Positions 45,069-54,605 of a stretch of 64,000 bases of DNA are shown in pieces. Position 1 is the stretch's first letter, and the number at the start of each line of letters is the position of its first letter. The notes beneath the pieces are model-generated. The model did no database searches. It worked only from the letters and a program-made list of their open reading frames with translations, and was not told the DNA's origin. Made by a program: the position numbers and the translations under genes. The stretch spans positions 1,240,001-1,304,000 of the forward strand of contig NZ_CP041244.1 in the NCBI RefSeq assembly GCF_006547145.1. Reading direction: 5' to 3'. Source of the stretch: Actinomadura sp. WMMA1423 (lineage in GTDB: Bacteria > Actinomycetota > Actinomycetes > Streptosporangiales > Streptosporangiaceae).

Positions 45069-45953
45069 ATGAGCAACGCGGACACAGCCGCCGTGGACCG
45101 GCCCGACGAGGAGGTCGTCACCTACGAGCGGCGCGGGACGGTGGCGATCGTCACCCTCAACCGCCCCGAGTACCGCAACGCCCAGAACTCGAAGGTCACC
45201 TACGCCCTCGACGCCGCCTTCACCCGCGCCGTCGACGACGACGAGGTGAAGGTCATCGTCCTCGCCGGCAACGGGCGGCACTTCTGCGCCGGGCACGACA
45301 TCGGCACCCCCGGCCGGGACATCGACGAGTCCTTCGAGCGCAAGGCCGTGATCTGGTGGGACCACACCCGCAAGCAGGGCGTCGACCGGCGGCTCGCGCG
45401 AGAGGCGGAGGTCTACCTCGGAATGTGCCGCCGGTGGCGGGAGATCCCCAAGCCGATGATCGCGATGGTGCAGGGGGCGTGCATCGCCGGCGGGCTCATG
45501 CTGGCATGGTCCTGCGACTTCATCGTCGCCGCCGACGACGCCTTCTTCTCCGATCCCGTCGTCCGCATGGGCATCCCGGGCGTCGAGTTCTTCGCCCACC
45601 CGTGGGTGATGAACCCGCGGGCCGCGAAGGAGTTCCTCTACACGGGCGATCGCTTCCCGGCCGAACGCGCCCGCGAGCTCGGCATGGTCAACCACGTGGT
45701 GCCCCGCGCGGACCTGGAGGCGGAGACCCTGGCGATCGCCGAGCGGATCAGCCAGATGCCGTCGTTCGGGCTGGCACTGACGAAGAAGGCGATCAACCAG
45801 GCCGAGGACCTGCAGGGCATGCGGTCGGGGATGGACTCGGTCTTCGGCCTCCACCACGCCGCGCACGCGCACAACGCCGAGGTCGGCGTCGACTCGCTGG
45901 CCGGCATGGACGCCCGCGCGATGCGCGACTCGAACGGGGGGAACGGCCGGTGA
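45069..45953 (+). CDS. Enoyl-CoA hydratase-family protein of ring C/D operon
   Basis: 294 residues, crotonase fold. Oxyanion segments are HFCAGHDIGTPG and GACIAGGLMLAWSCDF, with FFSDPVVRMGIPGVEFF following. Not EchA20, which is at 55614. AGGAG before the ATG. First of crotonase-fadE31-fadE32-fadE33, divergent from fadE30 with a KstR2-type site between. It probably hydrates an unsaturated CoA ester in the later steps. Confidence 0.85.
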   Translation: MSNADTAAVDRPDEEVVTYERRGTVAIVTLNRPEYRNAQNSKVTYALDAAFTRAVDDDEVKVIVLAGNGRHFCAGHDIGTPGRDIDESFERKAVIWWDHTRKQGVDRRLAREAEVYLGMCRRWREIPKPMIAMVQGACIAGGLMLAWSCDFIVAADDAFFSDPVVRMGIPGVEFFAHPWVMNPRAAKEFLYTGDRFPAERARELGMVNHVVPRADLEAETLAIAERISQMPSFGLALTKKAINQAEDLQGMRSGMDSVFGLHHAAHAHNAEVGVDSLAGMDARAMRDSNGGNGR

Positions 45954-47134
45954 ACCTCGACTTGGACGACCGCGCACGCGCGTTCCGGGACGAGGCCCGT
46001 GCCTGGCTGCGCGAGCACGTTCCGCCCGCCCCCCTGCCGGACATGGACACCGCCGAAGGCTTCGAAGCCCACCGCGCTTGGGAGGCCACGCTGGCCGCCG
46101 GCCGCTGGTCCGTCGTGGCATGGCCGGAGGCCTACCTCGGCCGGGAAGCGTCACTTCTCGAATGGGTGCTCTTCGAGGAAGAGTACTACCGGGCCGGCGG
46201 CCCGGCCCGGGTGGCGCAGAACGGGATCTCGCTGCTCGCGCCCATCCTCTTCGAGTACGGCACCCCCGAGCAGCGGGAGCGCTATCTGCGTCCCATGGCG
46301 GACGGTACGGAGATCTGGGCCCAGGCGTGGTCGGAGCCCGAGGCCGGCAGCGACCTGGCGGCGTTGCGCAGCACCGCCGTCCGCGACGAGTCCCGGGGCG
46401 GCTGGATTCTCAACGGCCAGAAGACCTGGAGCTCCCGCGCCGCGTTCGCGCACCGCGGGTTCGGGCTGTTCCGGTCCGCCCCCGAGGCCGGACGCCATCG
46501 CGGACTGACGTACTTCATGTTCCCCCTGGACGCGGACGGCGTCACCGTACGCCCCATCCGCAAGCTGGACGGACACCCGGGCTTCGCGGAGATCTTCTTC
46601 ACCGACGTCTTCGTACCGGACTCCGACGTGCTCGGCGCACCCGGCGACGGGTGGCGGGTGGCGATGAGCACGGCGGGCAACGAGCGCGGCCTGTCGCTGC
46701 GCTCCCCCGGGCGCTTCTGCGCAGCGGCGGACCGGCTCCTCGACCTGTGGCGGGCGAACGGCGCGGGCGCCGAGACCGCGTCCCCGGACACCGCGGCACT
46801 CGGCCAGGACGTCGCCGACGCGTGGATCGCGGCCCAGGCCTACCACCTCTACACGTTCGGCACCCTCAGCCGCCTCGTCGAGGGCGGCGCCGTGGGGGCG
46901 AACGGCAGCGTCAACAAGATCTTCTGGTCGGAGCTCGACGTGCGGCTGCACGAGACCGCCCTGGACCTGCTCGGAGCCCGATCGGAGTTGCGCGGCGCGG
47001 GCGCGGCCGCCGGGGGCTCGTGGATGGACGGCTACCTCTTCGCGATTTCGGGGCCCATCTACGCGGGGACCAACGAGATCCAGCGCGACATCGTGGCCGA
47101 GCGGCTGCTCGGCCTGCCGAAAGGACGCCGATGA
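45950..47134 (+). CDS. fadE31: Acyl-CoA dehydrogenase FadE31-like
   Basis: 394 residues. AWSEPEAGSDLAALRSTA, WILNGQKTWSS, and the end IYAGTNEIQRDIVAERLLGLPKGRR. Largest of three consecutive FadE genes, as in the fadE31-33 block of mycobacteria. GTG start overlaps the crotonase stop (GTGA). It likely forms a heteromer with FadE32/33. Confidence 0.82.
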   Translation: MNLDLDDRARAFRDEARAWLREHVPPAPLPDMDTAEGFEAHRAWEATLAAGRWSVVAWPEAYLGREASLLEWVLFEEEYYRAGGPARVAQNGISLLAPILFEYGTPEQRERYLRPMADGTEIWAQAWSEPEAGSDLAALRSTAVRDESRGGWILNGQKTWSSRAAFAHRGFGLFRSAPEAGRHRGLTYFMFPLDADGVTVRPIRKLDGHPGFAEIFFTDVFVPDSDVLGAPGDGWRVAMSTAGNERGLSLRSPGRFCAAADRLLDLWRANGAGAETASPDTAALGQDVADAWIAAQAYHLYTFGTLSRLVEGGAVGANGSVNKIFWSELDVRLHETALDLLGARSELRGAGAAAGGSWMDGYLFAISGPIYAGTNEIQRDIVAERLLGLPKGRR

Positions 47135-48135
47135 GATTCGCCCTGAGCGACGAGCAGCGCGCGTTCTCGCGGGCGCTGGACGCCCTGCTCACCGACGCGG
47201 GGGTTCCGGACGCGGCGCGCCGCTGGGCCGACGGCGACCCCGCACCGGGCCGGGACCTGTGGAGGCAACTGGCCGGCCTCGGGGTCACCGCGCTCTGCAT
47301 GCCCGACGCCCATGGCGGGCTCGACGCCGCCCCCGCCGACGCGGTGGTCGCCTTTGAGGCCATCGGACGCCATGCCGTACCCGGTCCGTACGTCGAGTCG
47401 GCGGTCCTGGCACCGGTGCTGCTCGCGGCCGTCCGCGACGAGGCGTCCCTGGAGGGCATGGCCGACGGGAGCATCATCGTGACCGCCGCCGCGCCGCCCA
47501 TGGCGCCGCTCGCCCTCGACGCGCATGCGGCGGACCGCGTGCTGCTCGTTGACGGGACGGCGCTGCACTCGGCGCGGACCGGCGACGCCCGCGCATCCGT
47601 CGACAGGTCCCGCCTCCTCTTCGAGGCCTCCTCCGGAGAAGAGCTGGGCTCCGTCGAACCCGGCCAGGTCGCGCGAGCGCTCGACGCCGCCGTCCTGGCC
47701 TGTTCCGCCCAGCTGCTCGGTGCCGGGGAGCGCGTCCTGGCGGACTCGGTCGAGTACGCCGGGTCGCGGCGGCAGTTCGGGCGCGCCATCGGCGAGTACC
47801 AGGCGATCAAGCACGCCCTCGCGGACATCCGCGTCGCCCTCGATTTCGCCCGTCCGCTGGTGTACGGCGCCGCCGTCTCGCTCGGCGCCGGCTCGCCCGA
47901 CGCCTCCCGTGACGTCTCGGCGGCCAAGGCGGCGGTCTCGGCGGCTGCCTACCGCGCGTCCCGCACCGCGCTCCAGACGCACGGCGCCATCGGCTACACC
48001 GAGGAGTTCGACCTGGGCCTGTGGATCACGAAGATCCGCGCCCTCGTCTCCGCTTGGGGCACGGCCGGGTTCCACCGGTCCCGGGTGCTCGCCGCCATCA
48101 CCGCCGCGTCACCGGCGCCCGCATCGCTCGCTTGA
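47131..48135 (+). CDS. fadE32: Acyl-CoA dehydrogenase subunit FadE32-like
   Basis: 334 residues, short FadE with conserved RQFGRAIGEYQAIKHALAD and HGAIGYTEEFDL, diverged N-terminus. Length and place fit FadE32; the 32/33 assignment between this and the next gene is by order only. ATGA overlap with fadE31. Confidence 0.75.
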   Translation: MRFALSDEQRAFSRALDALLTDAGVPDAARRWADGDPAPGRDLWRQLAGLGVTALCMPDAHGGLDAAPADAVVAFEAIGRHAVPGPYVESAVLAPVLLAAVRDEASLEGMADGSIIVTAAAPPMAPLALDAHAADRVLLVDGTALHSARTGDARASVDRSRLLFEASSGEELGSVEPGQVARALDAAVLACSAQLLGAGERVLADSVEYAGSRRQFGRAIGEYQAIKHALADIRVALDFARPLVYGAAVSLGAGSPDASRDVSAAKAAVSAAAYRASRTALQTHGAIGYTEEFDLGLWITKIRALVSAWGTAGFHRSRVLAAITAASPAPASLA

Positions 48136-48145
48136 GGAGACTGTT

Positions 48146-49306
48146 GTGTACTTTGCACTGAGCGAGGAGCAGGCCGCGCTCGACGCGACCGTCCGGTCCC
48201 TGCTGGAGCGGCGCAGCGACGGGGAGGCCGTCCGCCAGGCGCTGCAGAGCCCGCGCGGCCACGATCCGGACCTGTGGGCGACGCTCTGCGAGCAGATCGG
48301 CGCCGCCGCCCTGGCAATTCCGGAGGAGTACGGAGGCGCGGGGTTCTCCTTGTTCGAGACCCACGTGGTCCTGGAACGACTGGGTTACGCGCTCACACCG
48401 TCTCCGCTGCTCGGCTCGGCGGTCCTGGGCGCACAGGCGATCCTGCGATCCGGCAGCGCCGACGCCTGCTCGCGGCTGCTTCCGGACATCGCGGCGGGCA
48501 CGACCGTGGCCGCGCTGGCCTGGGCAGCCCCCGACGGCCACTGGCATCCGGACCGCTCCGGCGTGCGCGCCGCCAACGCCGGCGACGGCAGCACCCTGAC
48601 CGGCTCGGCCCATCTGGTCCTCGACGGCGCACACGCCGACGTCCTACTCGTCGTGGCCGTGCGCGAAGACGGCCGGCCCGGCCTGTACGAGGTCGCCCCG
48701 GAAGGGGGCGGGGTCCGCCGTACTCCCATGCCGGGCTTGGACCTCACCCTGCGGTTCGCCAGGATCGACTTCCAGGCCGCGCCCGCGCGCCCACTGTGCG
48801 AGGACGCAGGCGTGCAGCTCGCCGAACTGCGGGACATCGCGGCCGTCGCCGTGACCGCCCTGCAGGTCGGGGCGGCCCAGCGGGGCCTGGACATGACGGT
48901 GGCGTACACCAAGGAGCGCGAGCAGTTCGGCCGTCCGATCGGCTCGTTCCAGGCGCTCAAGCACCGCATGGCCGACATGCTGGTGCACGTCGAGACGTCC
49001 CGGACGCTGTCCTGGGCGGCGGCCTGGTCCGCGGCGCAGGGGTCGGCGGACTTCGGGGAGAAGGCGGCGATGGCCAAGGCGTGGTGCTCCGACGCGCTGA
49101 ACGCGGTGGCCGCCGAGACGGTCCAGTTGCACGGCGGCATCGCCATCACCTGGGAGCACGACGCTCAGCTGCTGTTCAAGCGCGCGCACGCCACGTCCCA
49201 GCTGTTCGGGCAGCCGCACGAGCAGCGCCGACGCCTCTTGGCGGCGGACCGGGGGAAGTCGCGCGCGGGTGCCGGGGCGGCCGCGGCCGCCCCGGCACCG
49301 CCCTAG
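48146..49306 (+). CDS. fadE33: Acyl-CoA dehydrogenase subunit FadE33-like
   Basis: 386 residues. REQFGRPIGSFQALKHRMADM, LHGGIAITWEHDAQLLFKRAHATSQLFG. GTG start with GAGGAG. Its tail (AGAGAAAAAPAPP) is low complexity. The stop codon shares the palindromic CTAG with the convergent ipdC stop. Confidence 0.77.
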   Translation: MYFALSEEQAALDATVRSLLERRSDGEAVRQALQSPRGHDPDLWATLCEQIGAAALAIPEEYGGAGFSLFETHVVLERLGYALTPSPLLGSAVLGAQAILRSGSADACSRLLPDIAAGTTVAALAWAAPDGHWHPDRSGVRAANAGDGSTLTGSAHLVLDGAHADVLLVVAVREDGRPGLYEVAPEGGGVRRTPMPGLDLTLRFARIDFQAAPARPLCEDAGVQLAELRDIAAVAVTALQVGAAQRGLDMTVAYTKEREQFGRPIGSFQALKHRMADMLVHVETSRTLSWAAAWSAAQGSADFGEKAAMAKAWCSDALNAVAAETVQLHGGIAITWEHDAQLLFKRAHATSQLFGQPHEQRRRLLAADRGKSRAGAGAAAAAPAPP

Positions 49307-50427
49307 CGCCCGCCGCCCTCCAACCGCTCCAGGACCTCGACGGCCTGGTCGACGATGCGCGCGATCAGCTCGCGGCAGCTCGGCAGGTCGTCGATGAGCC
49401 CGACGACCTGCCCCGTGGCCATGACGCCGATGTCGGGACGGCCGTCCAGCAGCGCCGTCCGGTAGAGCATGGGCGCGTTCGCCGCCATCACGACCTGGCT
49501 CCAGGTCAGGCCGTGATGGCGCTTCATGGCCAGTCCCTCCCGCACGATGTCCTTCCAGGGAGTCTTCGACAAGCGCTGGAAGGCGACGGCGTTTCCAGCC
49601 GCCCGCAGCAGGCGCCCGGGGGCGGTGCCGCGCTCGAGCCGGTCGATGGTTCGCCCGCGGACGACCCGCTGCGGCACTCCGTCGATCTGCAGCGTGAGCA
49701 CGGTGTCCTCGACGCCGCGACGGAGGTACTCCTCCTTGACCGCCTGCGCCACCGGGGAGTCGGCCGTGAGCAGGAAGCGGGTGCCCATCGCGATCCCGTC
49801 GGCCCCGTAGGCGAGCGCCGACACCAGCCCGCGGCCGTCGAAGAAGCCGCCCGCGCCGAGGACGACGATGTCGGCGGCGTCGCGGGCCTGGGGCAGCAGC
49901 AGGCTCGTCGGGACCTGGCCGGTGTGCCCGCCGCCCTCACCGCCCTGCACGATGACGGCGTCGGCGCCCCAGGCGGCCACCTTCTCCACATGCCGGCGCG
50001 CGCCGGTGGACGGCATCACCACCAGCCCGCCGTCCTTGCACCGTTTGATCAGGTCCTCGCGCGGGGCCAGCGCGAAGGAGGCGACCTTCACCTTCTTGCG
50101 GATCAGCAGGTCGACGCGCTTCACGACGTCCGGCTGGTCCGCGCGGATGTTCACGCCGAAGGGCCGGTCGGTGAGCGACTGCACGGTGTCGACGGCCTGG
50201 AAGAGCTCCTCATAGGACAGCAGCCCGGCACTGAGGACCCCGAGTCCTCCGGCCTCGGCGGTCGCCGCCGTGAGGCGGGCGTCCGAGACGTATCCCATGC
50301 CGGTCTGGACGATCGGGTACTCGACGCCGAACAGTTCGGTCGCCCGGGTCTGCAGCGCGGGGTGCCGCCGCCTCCCCGCCGCGTTCGAACCGGACCTCGC
50401 GGCGAGCGTGTCGGGCTGCTGTGCCAT
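49303..50427 (-). CDS. ipdC: HIP-pathway flavoprotein IpdC (nitronate monooxygenase fold)
   Basis: 374 residues. TIM-barrel NPD/2-nitropropane dioxygenase family: PIVQTGMGYVSDARLTAATAEAGG, VQGGEGGGHTG, LGAGGFFDG. Matches Rv3553 (IpdC), a flavin-dependent reductase or dehydrogenase on ring C/D CoA thioesters. ATG at 50427 has AGGGAAG; an ATG at 50448 lies in the operator. Divergent from ipdA. Confidence 0.88.
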   Translation of the reverse strand: MAQQPDTLAARSGSNAAGRRRHPALQTRATELFGVEYPIVQTGMGYVSDARLTAATAEAGGLGVLSAGLLSYEELFQAVDTVQSLTDRPFGVNIRADQPDVVKRVDLLIRKKVKVASFALAPREDLIKRCKDGGLVVMPSTGARRHVEKVAAWGADAVIVQGGEGGGHTGQVPTSLLLPQARDAADIVVLGAGGFFDGRGLVSALAYGADGIAMGTRFLLTADSPVAQAVKEEYLRRGVEDTVLTLQIDGVPQRVVRGRTIDRLERGTAPGRLLRAAGNAVAFQRLSKTPWKDIVREGLAMKRHHGLTWSQVVMAANAPMLYRTALLDGRPDIGVMATGQVVGLIDDLPSCRELIARIVDQAVEVLERLEGGGR

Positions 50428-50443
50428 GCGGACTTCCCTCTCT

Positions 50444-50457
50444 AACAAATGTTTGTT
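50444..50457. promoter_or_regulatory. KstR2-type operator, ipdC/ipdA
   Basis: AACAAATGTTTGTT, fully symmetric apart from the central TG. Confidence 0.75.
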
Positions 50458-50538
50458 TTACTACGGCTCGACGAGTATGCGCGAGACGGCGCCCACCGGC
50501 AAGGGCGCGGCGCCGCGGACCGAGGAGGAACGACCGCG

Positions 50539-51432
50539 TTGAAGGACAAGACGATGTCCCTGGAGGACTTCGCCGGGACGATCGAATCGGGGATGACCAT
50601 CGGCATCGGCGGCTGGGGCTCCCGCCGCAAGCCCATGGCGCTCGTCCGCGCACTGCTGCGGACCGATGTGCGCGATCTCACGGTCGTGAGCCTCGGCGGG
50701 CCCGACGTCGGGCTGCTCTGCGCGGCGGGAAAGGTGCGCAAGCTGGTCTACGGTTTCGTCTCCCTGGACAGCATCCCCCTCGATCCGCACTTCCGCGCGG
50801 CCCGCGAGAGCGGTGCCGTGGAGGTCGCCGAGTACGACGAGGGCATGTACGTGGCCGGGCTGCGGGCCGCGGCGCAGCGGCTGGACTTCCTGCCGACCCG
50901 GGCGGGCCTGGCATCGGACGTCCTCACCATGAACCCGGATCTGCGGACCGTCGCCTCCCCCTACGGCGAGGAGGAGTACGTCGCGATGCCCGCGCTGCGG
51001 ACGGACGTAGCGCTGATCCACCTCAACCGGGCGGACGCCGCGGGCAACGGGCAGTACCTCGGCCCCGACCCCTATTTCGACGACCTCTACGCCATGGGCG
51101 CGGACCGCTGCTTCCTGAGCTGCGAGGAGGTCGTGCCCACCGGGCGGCTCCTCGCACCGGGCGAGGATGGACGCAGCGCTCCGGTGCAGTCGCTCCTGGT
51201 CGGCCGCATATACGTCACGGGAGTGATCGAGGCCCCGGACGGCGCCCACTTCACGTCCTGCGTCCCCGACTACGACCGCGACGAGGCGTTCCAGAAGGAG
51301 TACGCCGCAGCCGCGAAGGACCCGGACGCCTGGCGGACATTCGAGCAGACCTACCTGCGCGGCGGCGAGGACGCCTACCGCGCCGCGATCGCCGGCCGGG
51401 CGGCGGTCGGCGCCGACGAGAGGAATGCCTGA
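50539..51432 (+). CDS. ipdA: COCHEA-CoA hydrolase alpha subunit
   Basis: 297 residues from a TTG at 50539 (GAGGAGG ten bases upstream; protein start KDKTMSLEDF lines up with the mycobacterial one). ATG at 50554 is the alternative. IGIGGWGSRRKPMALVRALL and LGGPDVGLLCAAGKV match IpdA (Rv3551), CoA-transferase fold but ring C hydrolase in the HIP pathway. Two bases before ipdB. Confidence 0.88.
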   Translation: MKDKTMSLEDFAGTIESGMTIGIGGWGSRRKPMALVRALLRTDVRDLTVVSLGGPDVGLLCAAGKVRKLVYGFVSLDSIPLDPHFRAARESGAVEVAEYDEGMYVAGLRAAAQRLDFLPTRAGLASDVLTMNPDLRTVASPYGEEEYVAMPALRTDVALIHLNRADAAGNGQYLGPDPYFDDLYAMGADRCFLSCEEVVPTGRLLAPGEDGRSAPVQSLLVGRIYVTGVIEAPDGAHFTSCVPDYDRDEAFQKEYAAAAKDPDAWRTFEQTYLRGGEDAYRAAIAGRAAVGADERNA

Positions 51433-51434
51433 CC

Positions 51435-52190
51435 ATGGAGTTCACCCGAGCCGAGGTGTGCATCGCCGCCGCGTCCGACTCCTGGCGCGACGCCGGAGAG
51501 GTGCTGGCGCACGCGGTGGGCACGGTGCCCGTCGTCGGCGCCCGGCTGGCCCGCATGACCCACTCCCCCGACCTCGTGCTGTCCGACGGCGAGGCGTTCT
51601 TCATGGCCGAGCCCCCGCCCCTCGGGCGGACCGCCGCGGCCGGCGGCGTGATCGAGGCGTGGGTGCCCTTCCGCAGGGTCTTCGACGTGCTGCAGTCGGG
51701 CCGCCGCCAGAGCATGATGGGGGCGAGCCAACTCGACCGGTACGGCAACCAGAACATCTCCGCGATCGGCGACTGGCGACGGCCGAAGCGGCAGCTGATC
51801 GGGGTGCGCGGCGCGCCCGGCAACACCGTGAACCACCGGACGAACTACTGGGTGGCGCGCCACTCCCCCAAGGTCTTCGTCGAGCGGGTCGACATCGTGT
51901 CCGGAGTGGGCAACGACCGGGCCCGGGAGGCCGGTGGCGCCGCATTGCGGTTCCATGATCTCGGCGTCGTCATCACCGACCTCGGCGTACTGGACTACGC
52001 GGCCGATGGGACACTGCGCATCAGGTCGGTCCACCCGGGCGTCACCGTCGAGGAGGTCCAGCGCAGCACCGGCTTCGCCATCGACGGGACGGACGCGACC
52101 GAGACCCGCGCGCCCACGCCGGAGGAGCTGCGGCTGATCCGCGAAGTGATCGACCCATCGTCGGCGCGGACCCGCGAGGTCGCCGGTTGA
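51435..52190 (+). CDS. ipdB: COCHEA-CoA hydrolase beta subunit
   Basis: 251 residues, CoA-transferase beta fold. GASQLDRYGNQNISAIGDW and GAPGNTVNHRTNYWV match IpdB (Rv3552). Forms the alpha/beta pair with IpdA; ATG two bases after the ipdA stop. Confidence 0.88.
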   Translation: MEFTRAEVCIAAASDSWRDAGEVLAHAVGTVPVVGARLARMTHSPDLVLSDGEAFFMAEPPPLGRTAAAGGVIEAWVPFRRVFDVLQSGRRQSMMGASQLDRYGNQNISAIGDWRRPKRQLIGVRGAPGNTVNHRTNYWVARHSPKVFVERVDIVSGVGNDRAREAGGAALRFHDLGVVITDLGVLDYAADGTLRIRSVHPGVTVEEVQRSTGFAIDGTDATETRAPTPEELRLIREVIDPSSARTREVAG

Positions 52191-52210
52191 GCGGAGGGCG
52201 GCGGGCGTTC

Positions 52211-52837
52211 CTAGAGCAGTCCGTGGAAGGCCAGCGCGAGGAACTCCTCGGCGACGCTCTCGGACGTCAGCTGCCCCCCGGGCCGGTACCAGCGCACGCT
52301 GGACCAGATGGAGTCGCGGATGAACAGGTAGGACACCTTGATGTCGAGGTCCGGCCGGAAGACGCCGGACGTCTGGCCCGCGGTGAGCACCCGCAGCCAG
52401 ATCTGCTCGATCTTCAGGCTGTAGTCGGCGACGTACTCGAACGCCTCCTGCCCGATCAGGTTGTCGCTCTCGCTCTGGTACACGGCCACCGCGTGCGGCG
52501 CCTCGACGATCCAGGCGAAGGATACGCGGATCAGCTTGCTGAGTGCCTCGCGTGGGTCATCGCCCTGCCGTTCGATCTCCGAGAACCCCTCGTAGAGGGG
52601 GGAGAGGAAGTCCCGGAGGATCACGTCGAGCATGTCCTCCTTGGAGCTGAAATGATGGTAGATGCTCCCGGGAAGTATCCCGGACTTGTCGGCGATATCG
52701 CGGACCGTCGTCCCGGCGTACCCCTGAGTGGCGAAGAGCTCGGCCGCAACGGCCAGCAGGCGTGCGCGCCTGTCGATGCCGTCCGCCCGGACCGCCTCCT
52801 TCTTCGGCGGTCGGCCGCCCGCCCTCGCCACCGTCAT
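52211..52837 (-). CDS. kstR2: TetR-family repressor KstR2
   Basis: 208 residues. Helix-turn-helix at about 24-70 with TTVRDIADKSGILPGSIYHHFSSKEDML, nearly that of KstR2 (Rv3557c); the C-terminal SIWSSVRWYRPGGQLT also matches KstR2 (VSVRWYRPGG). It represses HIP genes and is released by HIP-CoA in mycobacteria. GAGGAG before the ATG. Divergent from fadD3 with a cognate site between. The operators here differ from the known KstR2 motif at the inner G/C pair, so its recognition may have shifted. Confidence 0.9.
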   Translation of the reverse strand: MTVARAGGRPPKKEAVRADGIDRRARLLAVAAELFATQGYAGTTVRDIADKSGILPGSIYHHFSSKEDMLDVILRDFLSPLYEGFSEIERQGDDPREALSKLIRVSFAWIVEAPHAVAVYQSESDNLIGQEAFEYVADYSLKIEQIWLRVLTAGQTSGVFRPDLDIKVSYLFIRDSIWSSVRWYRPGGQLTSESVAEEFLALAFHGLL

Positions 52838-52855
52838 GTGCGTCTCCTCGTCTTG

Positions 52856-52869
52856 ACCAACTGTTTGTT
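52856..52869. promoter_or_regulatory. KstR2-type operator, kstR2/fadD3
   Basis: ACCAACTGTTTGTT; left half weaker than the other sites. Confidence 0.55.
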
Positions 52870-52938
52870 CGCTTGCGCCGTCCAGTGTCGCGCACGGCTC
52901 GTGCCGACCCCGAACCCGCCCCGTTCCCCTGGAGTGAC

Positions 52939-54579
52939 ATGCACGCCGTGACCCCGTCGATGACCATCCCCGGAATGTTGCGCGATGCCGTGCGGGACCA
53001 TGGTGCCCGCCTCGCCGTCGCGGACGGAGGCGTCCGGTTGAGCTACCGGGACCTCGCCGGGCTCGCCGAACGCGCCGCCCGCGCGTTCCTGCGGCTCGGC
53101 GTACGGCCGGGTGACCGCGTGGCGATCTGGATGCCGAACCGGTACGAGTTCATCGTCGCGATGCTCGGCGCGCAGTCCCTCGGCGCGGTGGTCGTGCCGA
53201 TGAACACACGCTACCGGGGCCACGAGGCCGCCGCGATCCTGGCGCGGTCCCGCGCCTGCGCACTGGTCGCCTCGAACGGCTTCCTGGACCTCGGCCTCAC
53301 CGGCATGCTGCGAACGGCGGCCGCCGAAGCCGACGGCCCGCGCGGCGCGGGTCCCGTCCCGGGCCTGCCGCACCTGCGCACCGTCGTCGACGTGCCCGCC
53401 GGGCGGGCGCCCGCCGATGCGCTGCCCTGGCCGGACTTCCTCGCGGGCGGGGACGAGGTGCCGGCGGAGGCCGCCCAGGAGGCCGCCGACCGCGTGCGGC
53501 CCGACGACCTGTGCGACATCCTGTACACGTCGGGAACGACCGGACGGCCGAAGGGCGTGATGAGCGCCCACCGCCAGACGGTCGACGTCGCCCGCATCTG
53601 GGCCGCGGGCGCGGGTCTGTCCCCTGAGGACCGCTACGCGGTGGTCAACCCCTTCTTCCACGGGTTCGGGTACAAGGCCGGGGTGATCACGTCCCTCACC
53701 GCAGGAGCGTCCGTCCACCCGGTGCCAGTGTTCGACGGCGACCGCCTGCTCGAACTGATCGAGCGCGAGCGCATCACGGTGCTGCCCGGGACGCCGACTC
53801 TGTTCCTGTCCCTGCTGGCCCATCCCCGCCTCAAGGAACACGACCTCTCCTCGCTGCGCTTCGCCACCGCCGGCGCGGCCACCGTCCCCGAGACCCTCTT
53901 CACCCGGATGCGGGAGGAGCTCGGGTTCGCCCAGGTGGCGCAGGCGTACGGCCTGACAGAGTGCATGATGGTCACCCAGTCCCGGCCGAACGAGGACCCG
54001 CGGCACGTCGCCGAGACGACCGGACCGCCGGTCGCGGGAGTGGAGCTCCGCCTGGTGGGCGGCGACGGCACCGAAGTGCCGCCCGGCGAGGACGGCGAGA
54101 TCCTGGTCCGCGGGCGCAACACCATGCTCGGCTACTTCGAGGACGAGGAGGCCACCCGCGACGCGGTCGGCCCGGACGGCTGGCTGCGCACCGGTGATGT
54201 CGGGCGTCTCGACGAGCACGGCTGTCTCAAGATCACCGACCGGTTGAAGGACATGTTCACGGTCGGCGGGTTCAACGTCTATCCGGCCGAGGTGGAGAAC
54301 GTGCTGGCAGCGCACCCCGACGTCGCGGAGGCCGCCGTCGTGGCCCGGCCCGACGCGCGCATGGGGTCCGTCGCGGTCGCCCACGTCGTGGCGCGTCCGG
54401 GGGCGGTCCCCGATCCCGGCGAACTCATCGCGCACTGCCGGTCCCGGCTGGCCGGTTTCAAGGCGCCCCGCGAGATCGTCCTCACCGGGAGCCTGCCGCG
54501 CAACGCCGCCGGCAAGATACTCAAGACGGAACTGCGGGCCGCCGCCAGCCGGGACGGCGGCCGACCGGCCGGCGGCTGA
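52939..54579 (+). CDS. fadD3: HIP-CoA ligase
   Basis: 546 residues, ANL superfamily. LYTSGTTGRPKG phosphate-binding loop, YGLTE, GWLRTGDVG, and RLKDMFTVGGFNVYPAEVEN hinge. Placed with kstR2 and the Ipd genes, it fits FadD3 (Rv3561), which adenylates HIP and starts ring C/D degradation. The ATG at 52939 has TGGAG close by; an internal GTG/ATG (52948, 52960) is possible. Convergent with the next gene. Confidence 0.88.
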   Translation: MHAVTPSMTIPGMLRDAVRDHGARLAVADGGVRLSYRDLAGLAERAARAFLRLGVRPGDRVAIWMPNRYEFIVAMLGAQSLGAVVVPMNTRYRGHEAAAILARSRACALVASNGFLDLGLTGMLRTAAAEADGPRGAGPVPGLPHLRTVVDVPAGRAPADALPWPDFLAGGDEVPAEAAQEAADRVRPDDLCDILYTSGTTGRPKGVMSAHRQTVDVARIWAAGAGLSPEDRYAVVNPFFHGFGYKAGVITSLTAGASVHPVPVFDGDRLLELIERERITVLPGTPTLFLSLLAHPRLKEHDLSSLRFATAGAATVPETLFTRMREELGFAQVAQAYGLTECMMVTQSRPNEDPRHVAETTGPPVAGVELRLVGGDGTEVPPGEDGEILVRGRNTMLGYFEDEEATRDAVGPDGWLRTGDVGRLDEHGCLKITDRLKDMFTVGGFNVYPAEVENVLAAHPDVAEAAVVARPDARMGSVAVAHVVARPGAVPDPGELIAHCRSRLAGFKAPREIVLTGSLPRNAAGKILKTELRAAASRDGGRPAGG

Positions 54580-54605
54580 GGCCCGCGTCCGCGCCGGGCC
54601 GGTGC

